Source of the DNA: Dyella_A ginsengisoli
GTDB taxonomy: Bacteria > Pseudomonadota > Gammaproteobacteria > Xanthomonadales > Rhodanobacteraceae
NCBI RefSeq assembly: GCF_044904665.1
Contig: NZ_JADIKM010000003.1
Coordinates: forward strand, 124,001 to 188,000
Direction of reading: 5' to 3'
Length of the DNA stretch: 64,000 bases
The position numbers were made by a program, and so were the translations under genes. The notes beneath the pieces were generated by a model. The model saw nothing but the letters and a program-made list of their open reading frames with translations. It was not told the DNA's origin and searched no databases. Positions 1 to 7,433 of the stretch are shown here, piece by piece; position 1 is the stretch's first letter; each line of letters opens with the position of its first letter.

Positions 1-337
1 CGATGGTGTCCTCGGCCACCGCCTTCTGCTCGGGGCTGGTGTAGTAGATCGCCGAGCGATAGCTGAGCCCCACGTCGTTGCCCTGGCGGTTGCGCGTGGT
101 GGGGTCGTGGATCTGGAAGAAGAACTCCAGCAGCGCGCGATAGCTGGTGACGGCCGGATCGAAGATGATCTCGATCGCTTCGGCGTGCGTGCCGTGGTTG
201 CGGTAGGTGGCGTTCGGCACGTCACCGCCGGAGTAGCCCACGCGGGTGGACAGCACGCCGGGCTGGTGGCGCACCAGCTCCTGCATGCCCCAGAAACAGC
301 CGCCGGCAAGGACGGCGCGTTCGGTCTGGACGGTCAT
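1..337 (-). CDS. msrA: Peptide-methionine (S)-S-oxide reductase MsrA, 3' end beyond window
   Basis: The enzyme reduces the S-epimer of methionine sulfoxide in proteins, using thioredoxin. The first 112 codons are visible. They contain the catalytic GCFWG motif at residues 13-17 (Cys14), then GYSGG at 34-38 and the HAEAI...FDP stretch typical of MsrA. The ATG at 337 is preceded by AGGAG about 9 bases upstream, which fixes the start. There is no signal peptide, so it should be cytoplasmic, unlike the second MsrA at 43894-44610. The C-terminal part lies outside the window, so it cannot be checked for the resolving cysteines. Confidence 0.95.
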   Translation of the reverse strand, partial: MTVQTERAVLAGGCFWGMQELVRHQPGVLSTRVGYSGGDVPNATYRNHGTHAEAIEIIFDPAVTSYRALLEFFFQIHDPTTRNRQGNDVGLSYRSAIYYTSPEQKAVAEDTI

Positions 338-438
338 GGATCCGCTCCTGAAATGGGTAATACGCGCAGAGATGGGGCGCCGCGGATCGAACGCAATCCC
401 GTCATAGATATGCGGTGCCCGAACAGCCGCGTGCGAAG

Positions 439-468
439 GGGGATTCAGCGTGATGTGGCTGAATCCCC
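439..468. terminator. Inverted repeat between msrA and the next gene
   Basis: The arms GGGGATTCAG and CTGAATCCCC pair perfectly (10 bp) around a 10-base loop. The repeat lies just past the stop of the 537-920 gene, which reads leftward, so it may end that transcript. No T-run follows on the minus strand, so intrinsic termination is uncertain. Confidence 0.4.
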
Positions 469-536
469 TTCCTGTGCGCTCGGCGTTGTCTCAATCGATG
501 GGCGTTGCGCGATGAAATCGGGCCAGGTTGCCCGAC

Positions 537-920
537 TCAGTTGGCGGAGGCGGCGCACTGGTCCTTGTCGCAGGCGAAATCCACCTCGGCGCCGCGACCT
601 ATGGTCAATGGGATGTTCGGCCTCGTGTCGACCACCGTGTCGCCCTTCATCAGCGACACCGTGTAGACCCCCATGGGAAGCGAACGAAAGGCGTAGCGGC
701 CGTGATCGTTCACGGCGGTCGTGCGCTTGAGGCCGGTGGCGCTCTTGACGACCACGCGCTGCCCGGCCGGGCCCCATCCGAAGATGTGCGTGCTGGTGGC
801 TTGTGCGAAGACCGCGTTGCCGAGGGTTGCCCCCGCGGCGAGCAGGATGAGGCTGAGAGGTACACGCCATGGGCAGCGTGCGGGGTTACGGCTGGGGACT
901 GCCGTGATGCGGATATCCAT
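537..920 (-). CDS. Secreted small protein with carboxypeptidase-regulatory-like domain
   Basis: The 127-aa product has an N-terminal hydrophobic signal segment (about residues 14-38, ending ...VFAQA). About 75 residues follow with the pattern G.V.V...G....D..GRYAF..LP.GVYTV.L. This is the beta-sandwich (CarboxypepD_reg-like) repeat often found at the N-terminus of Oar-type TonB receptors. Here it stands alone, with no barrel or enzyme attached. Two cysteines near the end (ACDKDQC) could form a disulfide. The ATG at 920 is preferred because GGAG sits 8 bases upstream. An in-frame ATG at 932 would add four residues. The function is unknown. Confidence 0.75.
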   Translation of the reverse strand: MDIRITAVPSRNPARCPWRVPLSLILLAAGATLGNAVFAQATSTHIFGWGPAGQRVVVKSATGLKRTTAVNDHGRYAFRSLPMGVYTVSLMKGDTVVDTRPNIPLTIGRGAEVDFACDKDQCAASAN

Positions 921-1168
921 GAAACGCTCCATGTCTGATTGCGATAGACGTCATGACGAACACTGCGACGACAGTGTTCGTCGCCGAGTATAGGCGGCTC
1001 TGCGGGCAGAACAGAACTACTAACCAACGTACATGGGTGAGCGTGGCTGGCCGCCATGGAGCACTCCTTTGCCGGAGCCCCCATCAGTCTCCTGTTCGCC
1101 TTGCGCGGGCGTTGCCGCTTGCGGGTCGGCTCCACCGCGTCAGCGGCTCGGGCCATCCTGGCGATCTG
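921..1168. other. Intergenic, no gene seen
   Basis: About 250 bases separate the small secreted protein from the stop of the metallohydrolase. I see no credible coding frame, hairpin or promoter match. It should hold the promoter of the 537-920 gene. Confidence 0.4.
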
Positions 1169-2305
1169 TCAATCAAGCGGCCAAGGCAGTTGTTCTTCCT
1201 TTGGATCGACGGGATCTTCGGATCGGGTTTCCCGTGGCGGGGTGCGCTTCGCTTCCAGGTCGCTGCGGTTGCGCCACCACGGCCGGGCCGGCCGTCGTTC
1301 GGCGGGTTCCAGCGGTTCGCCCAGTCGCGGCAGCAGCAGGTGCGCCTGGGCCGGATCAGCCAGCGAAAGCAGGGTTTCCACCGGTTCGTCCCAGGCGTGG
1401 GTGGAGAGCGAGAAGGTGCCCCAGTGCACCGGCATCAGCACGCCGCCGCCGAGCAGGCCGTGCGCCTGCAGCGCGTTGGCCGGGCCCAGATGGATGTCGC
1501 CCCAGGCCGGGTGGAAGGCACCGACTTCCAGCATCACCAGGTCGAACGGGCCGAGCCGGTCGCGGATGCTCTCGTACTCGGTGGTTAGCCCGGTGTCGCC
1601 GCTGAAGAACACGCGGTGGCGCTCGCCGGCCAGCACCAGCGACGACCACAGGGTGGAGTTGCGGCTGGTCAGGCCGCGCCCGGAAAAGTGCTGCGAGGGT
1701 GCGGCGGTCACGGTGAGCCCGGTGCCCGGCACGCGGTGGCTCTCCCACCACGCCAGCTCGGTGATGCGCTCCGGCGGGATGCCCCAGGCTTCCAGATGCG
1801 CTCCCACGCCGAGCGAGGTGATGAAGGGCACGCGCGATTTCGCCAGTGCGCGGATGGTGGGGTAGTCGAGGTGGTCGTAGTGGTCGTGCGAGATCACCAC
1901 GGCGTCCACCGGCGGCAGTTGGCGCAGCTCGATCGGCACCGGTTGGAAACGTTTCGGGCCGAGCAGGGTGAACGGCGAGGCGCGCTGGCCCCACACCGGA
2001 TCGGTGAGCACGCGCCAGCCGTCGATCTCGAGCAGCACGGTGGAGTGGCCCAGCCAGGTGGCGCGCAGGCCGCTGGCTGGTGGCTTGCTCCAACCGGCGC
2101 GCGGATCCACTGACGCCAGTGGTGCCGGCGGGATGCGGCTGGGATCGCCACGCAGGAGATCGCGCGCGGACGGCCTGGCCGCGCCGGCGTCGCGAAGTCC
2201 CGGCAAAATCGGGTGCACGTTGCGCAGTCGTTCGCCGTCCCACAGCGGCAGCGAACGCAGTCGTTCAAGTCGTTCGCCCTGGGCGGCTTTGCCGAAGGTT
2301 CGCAT
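1169..2305 (-). CDS. MBL-fold metal-dependent hydrolase (UlaG / NAPE-PLD-like)
   Basis: The 378-aa protein has the metallo-beta-lactamase signature HDHYDH at residues 140-145, SGD at 235-237, and GHS plus TDPVWG upstream. This arrangement matches the UlaG/RomA/NAPE-PLD group of zinc hydrolases acting on phosphodiesters or lactones; the substrate cannot be read from sequence. There is no signal peptide. The ATG at 2305 is chosen because AGGA lies about 10 bases upstream. The open frame continues far further upstream, but only as antisense to other genes. The family assignment is sure, the substrate unknown. Confidence 0.88.
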   Translation of the reverse strand: MRTFGKAAQGERLERLRSLPLWDGERLRNVHPILPGLRDAGAARPSARDLLRGDPSRIPPAPLASVDPRAGWSKPPASGLRATWLGHSTVLLEIDGWRVLTDPVWGQRASPFTLLGPKRFQPVPIELRQLPPVDAVVISHDHYDHLDYPTIRALAKSRVPFITSLGVGAHLEAWGIPPERITELAWWESHRVPGTGLTVTAAPSQHFSGRGLTSRNSTLWSSLVLAGERHRVFFSGDTGLTTEYESIRDRLGPFDLVMLEVGAFHPAWGDIHLGPANALQAHGLLGGGVLMPVHWGTFSLSTHAWDEPVETLLSLADPAQAHLLLPRLGEPLEPAERRPARPWWRNRSDLEAKRTPPRETRSEDPVDPKEEQLPWPLD

Positions 2306-2476
2306 GGGAGGTCCTGGCGGAAGAGGGAGCCTCACTGGCATGGGTACGCGGGGAGCCGACCTCAAGGCGCCGTCACGCGCTTGGCCGGTATCCGGCCGGT
2401 GGGCCATGACGAGCCTCACATGCGATCGTCCCGAGTTCGCGCCATGCTGGCGGAACTTGCCTACGGAGTGTCGAGC

Positions 2477-2986
2477 ATGACTTTCTCCCCCATTTCCTTG
2501 CGTGCGATCGGCCTGCTTGCACTCACGACCTTCGGCTCGCTTGCGCAGGCGGCCGTCCCTGCCGCGCCGTCGCAGCACGAGCAGGCGCAGCGCGAGGTGC
2601 TGGCTTCGGTGGACGCGCTGTTCGACGCCATGGCCGCGCACGACGTGGCCGCCGCCCGCAAGCTGCTGGTGCCGGGCGCGAGCTTCGTGGTGCTTCGCCC
2701 GGACGGACGCGTGCTGATGGAGCGCGACAGCGAGTTCCTCAAGACCCTGGGCACGCAGAAGGGCGACTGGCGCGAGCGGATCTGGTCGCCGCAGGTGCTG
2801 GTGCAGGGGAATCTCGCCCAGGTGTGGGCACCGTACGACTTCCATCTGGACGGCAAGCTTTCCCACTGCGGCATCGACAGCTTCGCGATGACCCGCGACG
2901 CTTCCGGCTGGCGCATCGCCGGCATCAGCTACAGCGTGCAGACGCAAGGCTGCGCGCCCAGCCCGCTCGACGCCGCCACCAGGTGA
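2477..2986 (+). CDS. Secreted NTF2/SnoaL-like protein
   Basis: The 169-aa product has a signal peptide (about residues 1-26, ending SLAQA). A single NTF2-like fold of the DUF4440/SnoaL type follows. Typical pieces are the helical VDALFDAMAAHDVAAARKLL, then ...VLRPDGRV, and a terminal strand pair GIDSFAMTRDASGWRIAGISY. Such periplasmic domains bind small ligands or act as lumazine/isomerase-like enzymes, and nothing here defines a reaction. The ATG at 2477 has GGAG about 9 bases upstream. The gene stands alone, divergent from the metallohydrolase. Confidence 0.82.
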   Translation: MTFSPISLRAIGLLALTTFGSLAQAAVPAAPSQHEQAQREVLASVDALFDAMAAHDVAAARKLLVPGASFVVLRPDGRVLMERDSEFLKTLGTQKGDWRERIWSPQVLVQGNLAQVWAPYDFHLDGKLSHCGIDSFAMTRDASGWRIAGISYSVQTQGCAPSPLDAATR

Positions 2987-3016
2987 TCTCCGGGCAGCTC
3001 CGCTGAAGGAACCGCG

Positions 3017-3370
3017 ATGGCATCGGACCAGGATTTCGTCGACTACGTGTGCGAGCAGGCCGGCCTCGGCGCCGCATTGTCGTATCGCCGGATGTTCGGC
3101 GAGTACGCGCTGTACCTGGATGAGCGCGTGGTGGCTTTCGTGTGCGACAACATGCTGTTCGTCAAACCCACCGCCGCCGGCCGCGCCCTGCTCGACGAGG
3201 TCGACGAGGCGCCGCCGTACCCGGGGGCGAAGATGTACTGGCGCATGGACGCCGTGCTTGATGACGGCGATCGGCTGCGCCAGCTGTTGCGCGCCACGGC
3301 CGCCGCCCTGCCGCTGCCGAAACAGCGTGCATCCGGCAAGGGCGCAGGCAAGCGCACGGGCAAGCGCTAG
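3017..3370 (+). CDS. TfoX/Sxy N-terminal domain protein
   Basis: The 117-aa protein corresponds to the N-terminal half of the competence regulator TfoX/Sxy (YRRMFGEYALYLDERVVAFVCDNMLFVKPT). It has a basic Gly/Lys-rich tail and lacks the C-terminal TfoX domain. Stand-alone N-domain proteins are common in proteobacteria, and their role in competence is not established. It lies 30 bases after the NTF2-like gene, with AAGGA before the ATG. Its last four bases overlap the stop of the convergent gene at 3367. Confidence 0.88.
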   Translation: MASDQDFVDYVCEQAGLGAALSYRRMFGEYALYLDERVVAFVCDNMLFVKPTAAGRALLDEVDEAPPYPGAKMYWRMDAVLDDGDRLRQLLRATAAALPLPKQRASGKGAGKRTGKR

Positions 3371-4458
3371 TCCGCGCGCGAGCTGCTGCGAGGCAGCCGC
3401 TGCAGCGCGTCGGCCACCAGCGCGCGGGTGATCGCCTCGGCCGACCCGGTGCGCGCCTGGGGCGCACCCTGGCTGGCCCACAGGTTCATGAAGTCGTCGC
3501 GCCCGGCCGGTTCGGTGCGCGCCCGCAGCGGCGCCAGCGCCTCGCCCGCGCGGGGAAAGGCGGGGGCGTCGGCACACAGCGGGCCGAGTTCGCGCATCAG
3601 GCGATTGACGATGCCGCGTGCCGGACGTCCGGAAAACAGATTGGTGACCGCCGTGTCGGCCGCCCGTTCGGACTGCAGCGCCGCGCGGTGCGCCGGCTTG
3701 ATGCGTGCCTCGTCGCTGAGCAGGTAGGCCGTGCCCAGCTGCACGCCCGCTGCACCCAGCGCGAGTGCCGCCACCATGCTGCGGCCATCGCCGATGCCGC
3801 CGGCGGCGATCACCGGCACGGACACGGCATCGACCACCTGCGGCAGCAGCACGAACAGACCACATTGGCTGTCCAGCGATTCGTCCAGAAACATCCCGCG
3901 ATGGCCGCCCGCTTCGAACCCCTGCGCGACGATCGCATCGCAGCCGCGCGCTTGCAGCCAGCGTGCCTCGCGCACCGTGGTGGCGCAGCCGATCACGCAG
4001 ACGCCAGCAGCGCGCACGCGTTCGAGCAGGTCGGGCGCGGGCAGGCCGAAATGGAAGCTCACCGCAGTCGGCCGCAACTGCTCGACGACGGCGCAGGCGG
4101 CGGCATCGAACGGCCTGCGCTGCACGGTCGAGAGGGTGGCATCAGGGGGCAGGTCGAGTTCGGCGTAGTAGGGCGCCAGCCGCTGTCGCCAGCGCACATC
4201 GCGCGCGGGATCGTCCGGCGGCGACTCGTGGCAGAAAAAATTCAGCTGCAGCGGTGCATCCACCGCCGCGCGAAAGCGGCCGACCTGGGCGGCCACCGTC
4301 GGTGCATCGAGCATGGCGCAGGGCAGTGCGGCCAGCGCGCCGGCACGTGCCACGGCGATCGCCAGCGTCTCGTCCGCCGCGCCGGCCATCGGGGCGAGCA
4401 GCACGGGATGCTCGATGCCGAGCAGTCGGGTGAGCCGGGTATCGGTCCAGGAGGTCAT
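3367..4458 (-). CDS. Nitronate monooxygenase (2-nitropropane dioxygenase family)
   Basis: This 363-aa FMN-dependent TIM barrel oxidises alkyl nitronates. The family marks are the N-terminal HPVLLAPMAGA (about 17-27), AQGFEAGGHRG at 178-188 with the phosphate/active-site region, and VPVIAAGGIGDG at 214-224 followed by GVQLGTAYL. The ATG at 4458 is followed at once by MTSWTDTRLTRLLGIEHP, a usual N-terminus. The biological role is probably detoxification of propionate-3-nitronate-like compounds, by family. It is convergent with the TfoX gene. Confidence 0.9.
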   Translation of the reverse strand: MTSWTDTRLTRLLGIEHPVLLAPMAGAADETLAIAVARAGALAALPCAMLDAPTVAAQVGRFRAAVDAPLQLNFFCHESPPDDPARDVRWRQRLAPYYAELDLPPDATLSTVQRRPFDAAACAVVEQLRPTAVSFHFGLPAPDLLERVRAAGVCVIGCATTVREARWLQARGCDAIVAQGFEAGGHRGMFLDESLDSQCGLFVLLPQVVDAVSVPVIAAGGIGDGRSMVAALALGAAGVQLGTAYLLSDEARIKPAHRAALQSERAADTAVTNLFSGRPARGIVNRLMRELGPLCADAPAFPRAGEALAPLRARTEPAGRDDFMNLWASQGAPQARTGSAEAITRALVADALQRLPRSSSRAD

Positions 4459-4513
4459 GGCACGTGCCGTCGGGACGGGCCGCCATTGTCGCGCCCGCGG
4501 GCACGCCGGTCGA

Positions 4514-5089
4514 TCAGGCGTGCAGGCCCAGCGCGGCCCGTGCCTCGGCCAGGAACTGGTCTTCCTGGTCGCGCGCGGGCAGGTTGGAGGCGATCTGCAC
4601 CAGCGCGCGGTCGATGCTGCCGGGTACGCCGAGTGCTTCGTCGCAGAGCAGGGCGGCGATCGGGCCGAGATAGTTGAGGGCGATGCGCTCGATGGTGGCG
4701 CGCTGCTCCTCGGAGAGCCCCTGCACGTTGACGTTGACGGTGCCCGCGCGGGGCGCCGCCGGTGTGGCCGCGGCCACCGCCGGACTCTTTTCGAAGCCGC
4801 CCATCAGCCAGCTGAGCGACGCCTCGCCCAGTGACACGCGGGCGGTGCCCGCCGCGGCCGGGTCGGCCTGGAAGCGCGCGCGGCCGGCCGGTACCTTGGC
4901 CAGCAGCTGCACCGCCTCGTCGCTGCGGTGGCGGCTGAACACCACATCCTCGATCTGGCCGCTGCGCAGCCGGATCGTGCACGAGTGGTTGTCCTCGGTG
5001 ACGACAAAGAAAAAGCCCGATGCCTTCTGCAGCGCGAGCGCCTTGAGGTCGCGCAGGATCTCGATCAGCGGGCGGAACTCGTTGGCCAT
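4514..5089 (-). CDS. Uncharacterised 191-aa protein, DUF4388-like N-terminus
   Basis: Two regions are visible. Residues 1-75 (GFFFVVTEDNHSCTIRLRSGQIEDVVFSR) resemble the small-molecule or signal-binding DUF4388 fold found in gliding and chemosensory proteins. Residues 120-191 are helical (SEEQRATIERIALNYLGPIAALLCDEAL), joined by an Ala/Pro linker. No enzyme motif is seen. The gene starts 46 bases after the stop of the Cache-HAMP sensor on the same strand, so the two are probably co-transcribed. It may be the cytoplasmic partner of that sensor (inference). Confidence 0.7.
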   Translation of the reverse strand: MANEFRPLIEILRDLKALALQKASGFFFVVTEDNHSCTIRLRSGQIEDVVFSRHRSDEAVQLLAKVPAGRARFQADPAAAGTARVSLGEASLSWLMGGFEKSPAVAAATPAAPRAGTVNVNVQGLSEEQRATIERIALNYLGPIAALLCDEALGVPGSIDRALVQIASNLPARDQEDQFLAEARAALGLHA

Positions 5090-5135
5090 GCCGGTGTGCC
5101 TCTGTGAGTTCGAGCGTGCGTGGGGGCAGTGTGCC

Positions 5136-6269
5136 TCAACGCTTGCTCAGTCGATCCATCGCCAGTCGCACGCTGTTGGAGAGACGGGCGATCGCCCGCG
5201 CCAGCGTGCCGATCTCGTCCTTGAGGTTGACCTCGTCGATCGTGTGGTTCCACTTGCCCAGGCTCAGCTCCTCGGCCACCGCGGTGAGGTGCTGCACCGG
5301 CTTGAGCACGCGGCTCCAGATCAGCGCCGACTGCAGGCCCAGCAGCAGCAGGCACACCAGCAGGCCGATCGCGCCGATCCACAGCGACTGTCGCAAGATC
5401 ACGTGGTTGACGTCGCTCTTGGGGTACGCCGACACCAGCGTGAACCCCCAGTCCGGCACTTCCTGGCGGGTGATCACCCAATCGGCCGGGGCAGTGGCGA
5501 CGATCTTCGCCATGATCGCCGGATCGGTGGTGGCGCCCGTCTTGGAATGGAAGCGCAGCTTGCTCTTGGAGTCGAACAGCGCGATGAAGCCCGAATCGAG
5601 CACGCGGCTCTGGCTGATCACGCGATCGAGCGATTCCAGGTCGGTCTTGTAGCCCACGTACCAGATGCCGATGGCGCTGGAGCCACCGGCCGGATACATC
5701 GGCTCGTAGCCGGTCACGTAGGGATTGCCCAGGATGTCGACCACGCCGTAGAAGCTTTCGTCCTTGCGGATCTGCGCGATCACCGGGCCGTTGGGGTCGA
5801 GGATGGTGCCGATCGCGCGGCTGCCGTCGTCCTTCTTGACGTTGGTGGATACGCGTACGAACTGGTCGCCAGTGCGGGAGAACAGCGTGGCCGTGCCGTC
5901 CATGGTGGCGGTGACGCTGTCCACCAGCTCGAACCGGTTGCCCTGCGGCGTCTTGCCGAGCACCAGGTCGTTCACCGGGCCATCGTGGCCGGGCACGGTG
6001 ATTTGGCCGCCCACGCTGGCCTGGCCGATCGCATCACCCTCCCTGCGCAGCAGCCGCATGGCGTTATGCACGCGTTCGAGCATGATCGAACGAGTCACCG
6101 AGAACAGGCTCTGCAGGGCGCTGGTCTGCCGGTCGATGGCGGTGGCGGCTTCTGCCCTCACGCGACTGGCTTCGGTAGTGGCGAGGACCAGTGTGGCCGC
6201 GACGACCACGGCGAGCACCAGAGCGAGCACGGGCAGCAGCAGGCGAACCCGCAACGAGTGACGAAGCAT
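5136..6269 (-). CDS. Cache-HAMP membrane sensor without output domain
   Basis: This 377-aa inner-membrane protein has TM1 at about residues 8-30 and a periplasmic Cache-type (Cache_3/Cache_2-like) sensor at about 35-292, with conserved DPNGPVIAQIRKDESFYGVVDILGNPYVTGYEPMY. TM2 is at 297-318, and a HAMP linker (P324, DEIG at 351-354) ends the chain at residue 377. There is no methyl-accepting, kinase, GGDEF or phosphatase module. The ATG at 6269 follows GGGGGA. The likely partner is the 191-aa protein immediately downstream. Confidence 0.85.
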   Translation of the reverse strand: MLRHSLRVRLLLPVLALVLAVVVAATLVLATTEASRVRAEAATAIDRQTSALQSLFSVTRSIMLERVHNAMRLLRREGDAIGQASVGGQITVPGHDGPVNDLVLGKTPQGNRFELVDSVTATMDGTATLFSRTGDQFVRVSTNVKKDDGSRAIGTILDPNGPVIAQIRKDESFYGVVDILGNPYVTGYEPMYPAGGSSAIGIWYVGYKTDLESLDRVISQSRVLDSGFIALFDSKSKLRFHSKTGATTDPAIMAKIVATAPADWVITRQEVPDWGFTLVSAYPKSDVNHVILRQSLWIGAIGLLVCLLLLGLQSALIWSRVLKPVQHLTAVAEELSLGKWNHTIDEVNLKDEIGTLARAIARLSNSVRLAMDRLSKR

Positions 6270-6600
6270 GACATTCCCCCTGAATGTGTGGCTTGCAACG
6301 GCAGATTGTCCGACTGCCGGGTCACGCCGGGGCAGGATGGGCACCGGCGGCGATGGCGGCTGCGGCATGTCGGTTGGGTAGTGGAGAGCAAGCTAGCGCA
6401 TGAACGTGACGGATGGACGTCCATACATCTTTTCCATGGCCGTCTGGCGACCTGTTGCGCGTCGAACTGTGCGGCAGTTCACGCTTGCCGGCCTGGCACG
6501 CCGGCGGCGGTTGCCGCCGGGCATCCACTGGCCCGTGCATGCACCTTGGCGTAACGTGCGCGGAGCGTCAGACCGTCGACGGACGCAGACAGGAGTCGCC

Positions 6601-7263
6601 ATGCCCAGCGGAACCCGCGTTGCCCTTGCCGCACTGGTGTGGGGCGTTCTTGCAATCGCCCACGCGCAAACCGGGCCGACCCTCCCGGGGGTCACCGTCA
6701 CCGCCCCGTACACCAAGAGCTACGGCGGCTATGTGATTTCCGGGGATTTCAGGGTCGATCCACGCATGCCGCAGGTGGTGTTCCCCGCCGAGGCCATGGT
6801 CAAGGACGACATCCTCAGCGTGCAGCCGCTGCGGCTGGCGGACAACGAATACCTGGTGGTGCAGGAGTGCGCCACGGCGGACTGCCGGATGGCCCACCTC
6901 GTGCGGGTGTGGAACGTCGATGGCGCGGTGGGCATGGCCGACGGCAACGGGCCGATCCAGCACGCGCCGAACCGGATCTGGATCAAGCACGAGAACAAGT
7001 ACTTCATCTGGCTGCAGCGCATGCCCGAGATCGTGCGGGCATGCGACGCCTGTGCCCTGTGGTTCCAGTCGTTCGAAGCGTTCAGTCCGCCGATGACGCT
7101 GTACCCGAGCGGACAGGAGGCCGCGGCCAATCGCACGCTGCTCGAGGCGAAGCCGCCGCAGGCCGTACCGGTAGTGCAGCAGACGCACGAAGGCTCCACC
7201 TTCGTCGTGCGCTTCGAAGGCGGCGCCACGGTGCGCATCCGCCGCATGCACGCGGCGGGTTGA
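6601..7263 (+). CDS. Secreted protein of unknown function
   Basis: The 220-aa product has a signal peptide at about residues 1-22 (ending AHAQ). The mature part is rich in aromatic and cysteine residues (VQECATADC..., RACDACALWFQSF), suggesting two disulfides. I recognise no family with certainty. Its shape suits a periplasmic or outer-membrane-associated factor. AGGAG stands 7 bases before the ATG at 6601, a strong ribosome site. It is a single gene, divergent from the sensor pair. Confidence 0.75.
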   Translation: MPSGTRVALAALVWGVLAIAHAQTGPTLPGVTVTAPYTKSYGGYVISGDFRVDPRMPQVVFPAEAMVKDDILSVQPLRLADNEYLVVQECATADCRMAHLVRVWNVDGAVGMADGNGPIQHAPNRIWIKHENKYFIWLQRMPEIVRACDACALWFQSFEAFSPPMTLYPSGQEAAANRTLLEAKPPQAVPVVQQTHEGSTFVVRFEGGATVRIRRMHAAG

Positions 7264-7433
7264 CCGGCCACGGGGGAGACCCGTCGGCGGGAGTGCCTGC
7301 GTACACTTGGCGATCCACCGCGTCGGTCCGCTCCAGATCGAGGCGGTGCATTCCGTTTGCCACGAGTGCCGCGCATGTTGCCGATGTCCGCTTTCCCTTG
7401 TCGCTCCATCGACCGTTCGCGGAGCCCTGTCGC

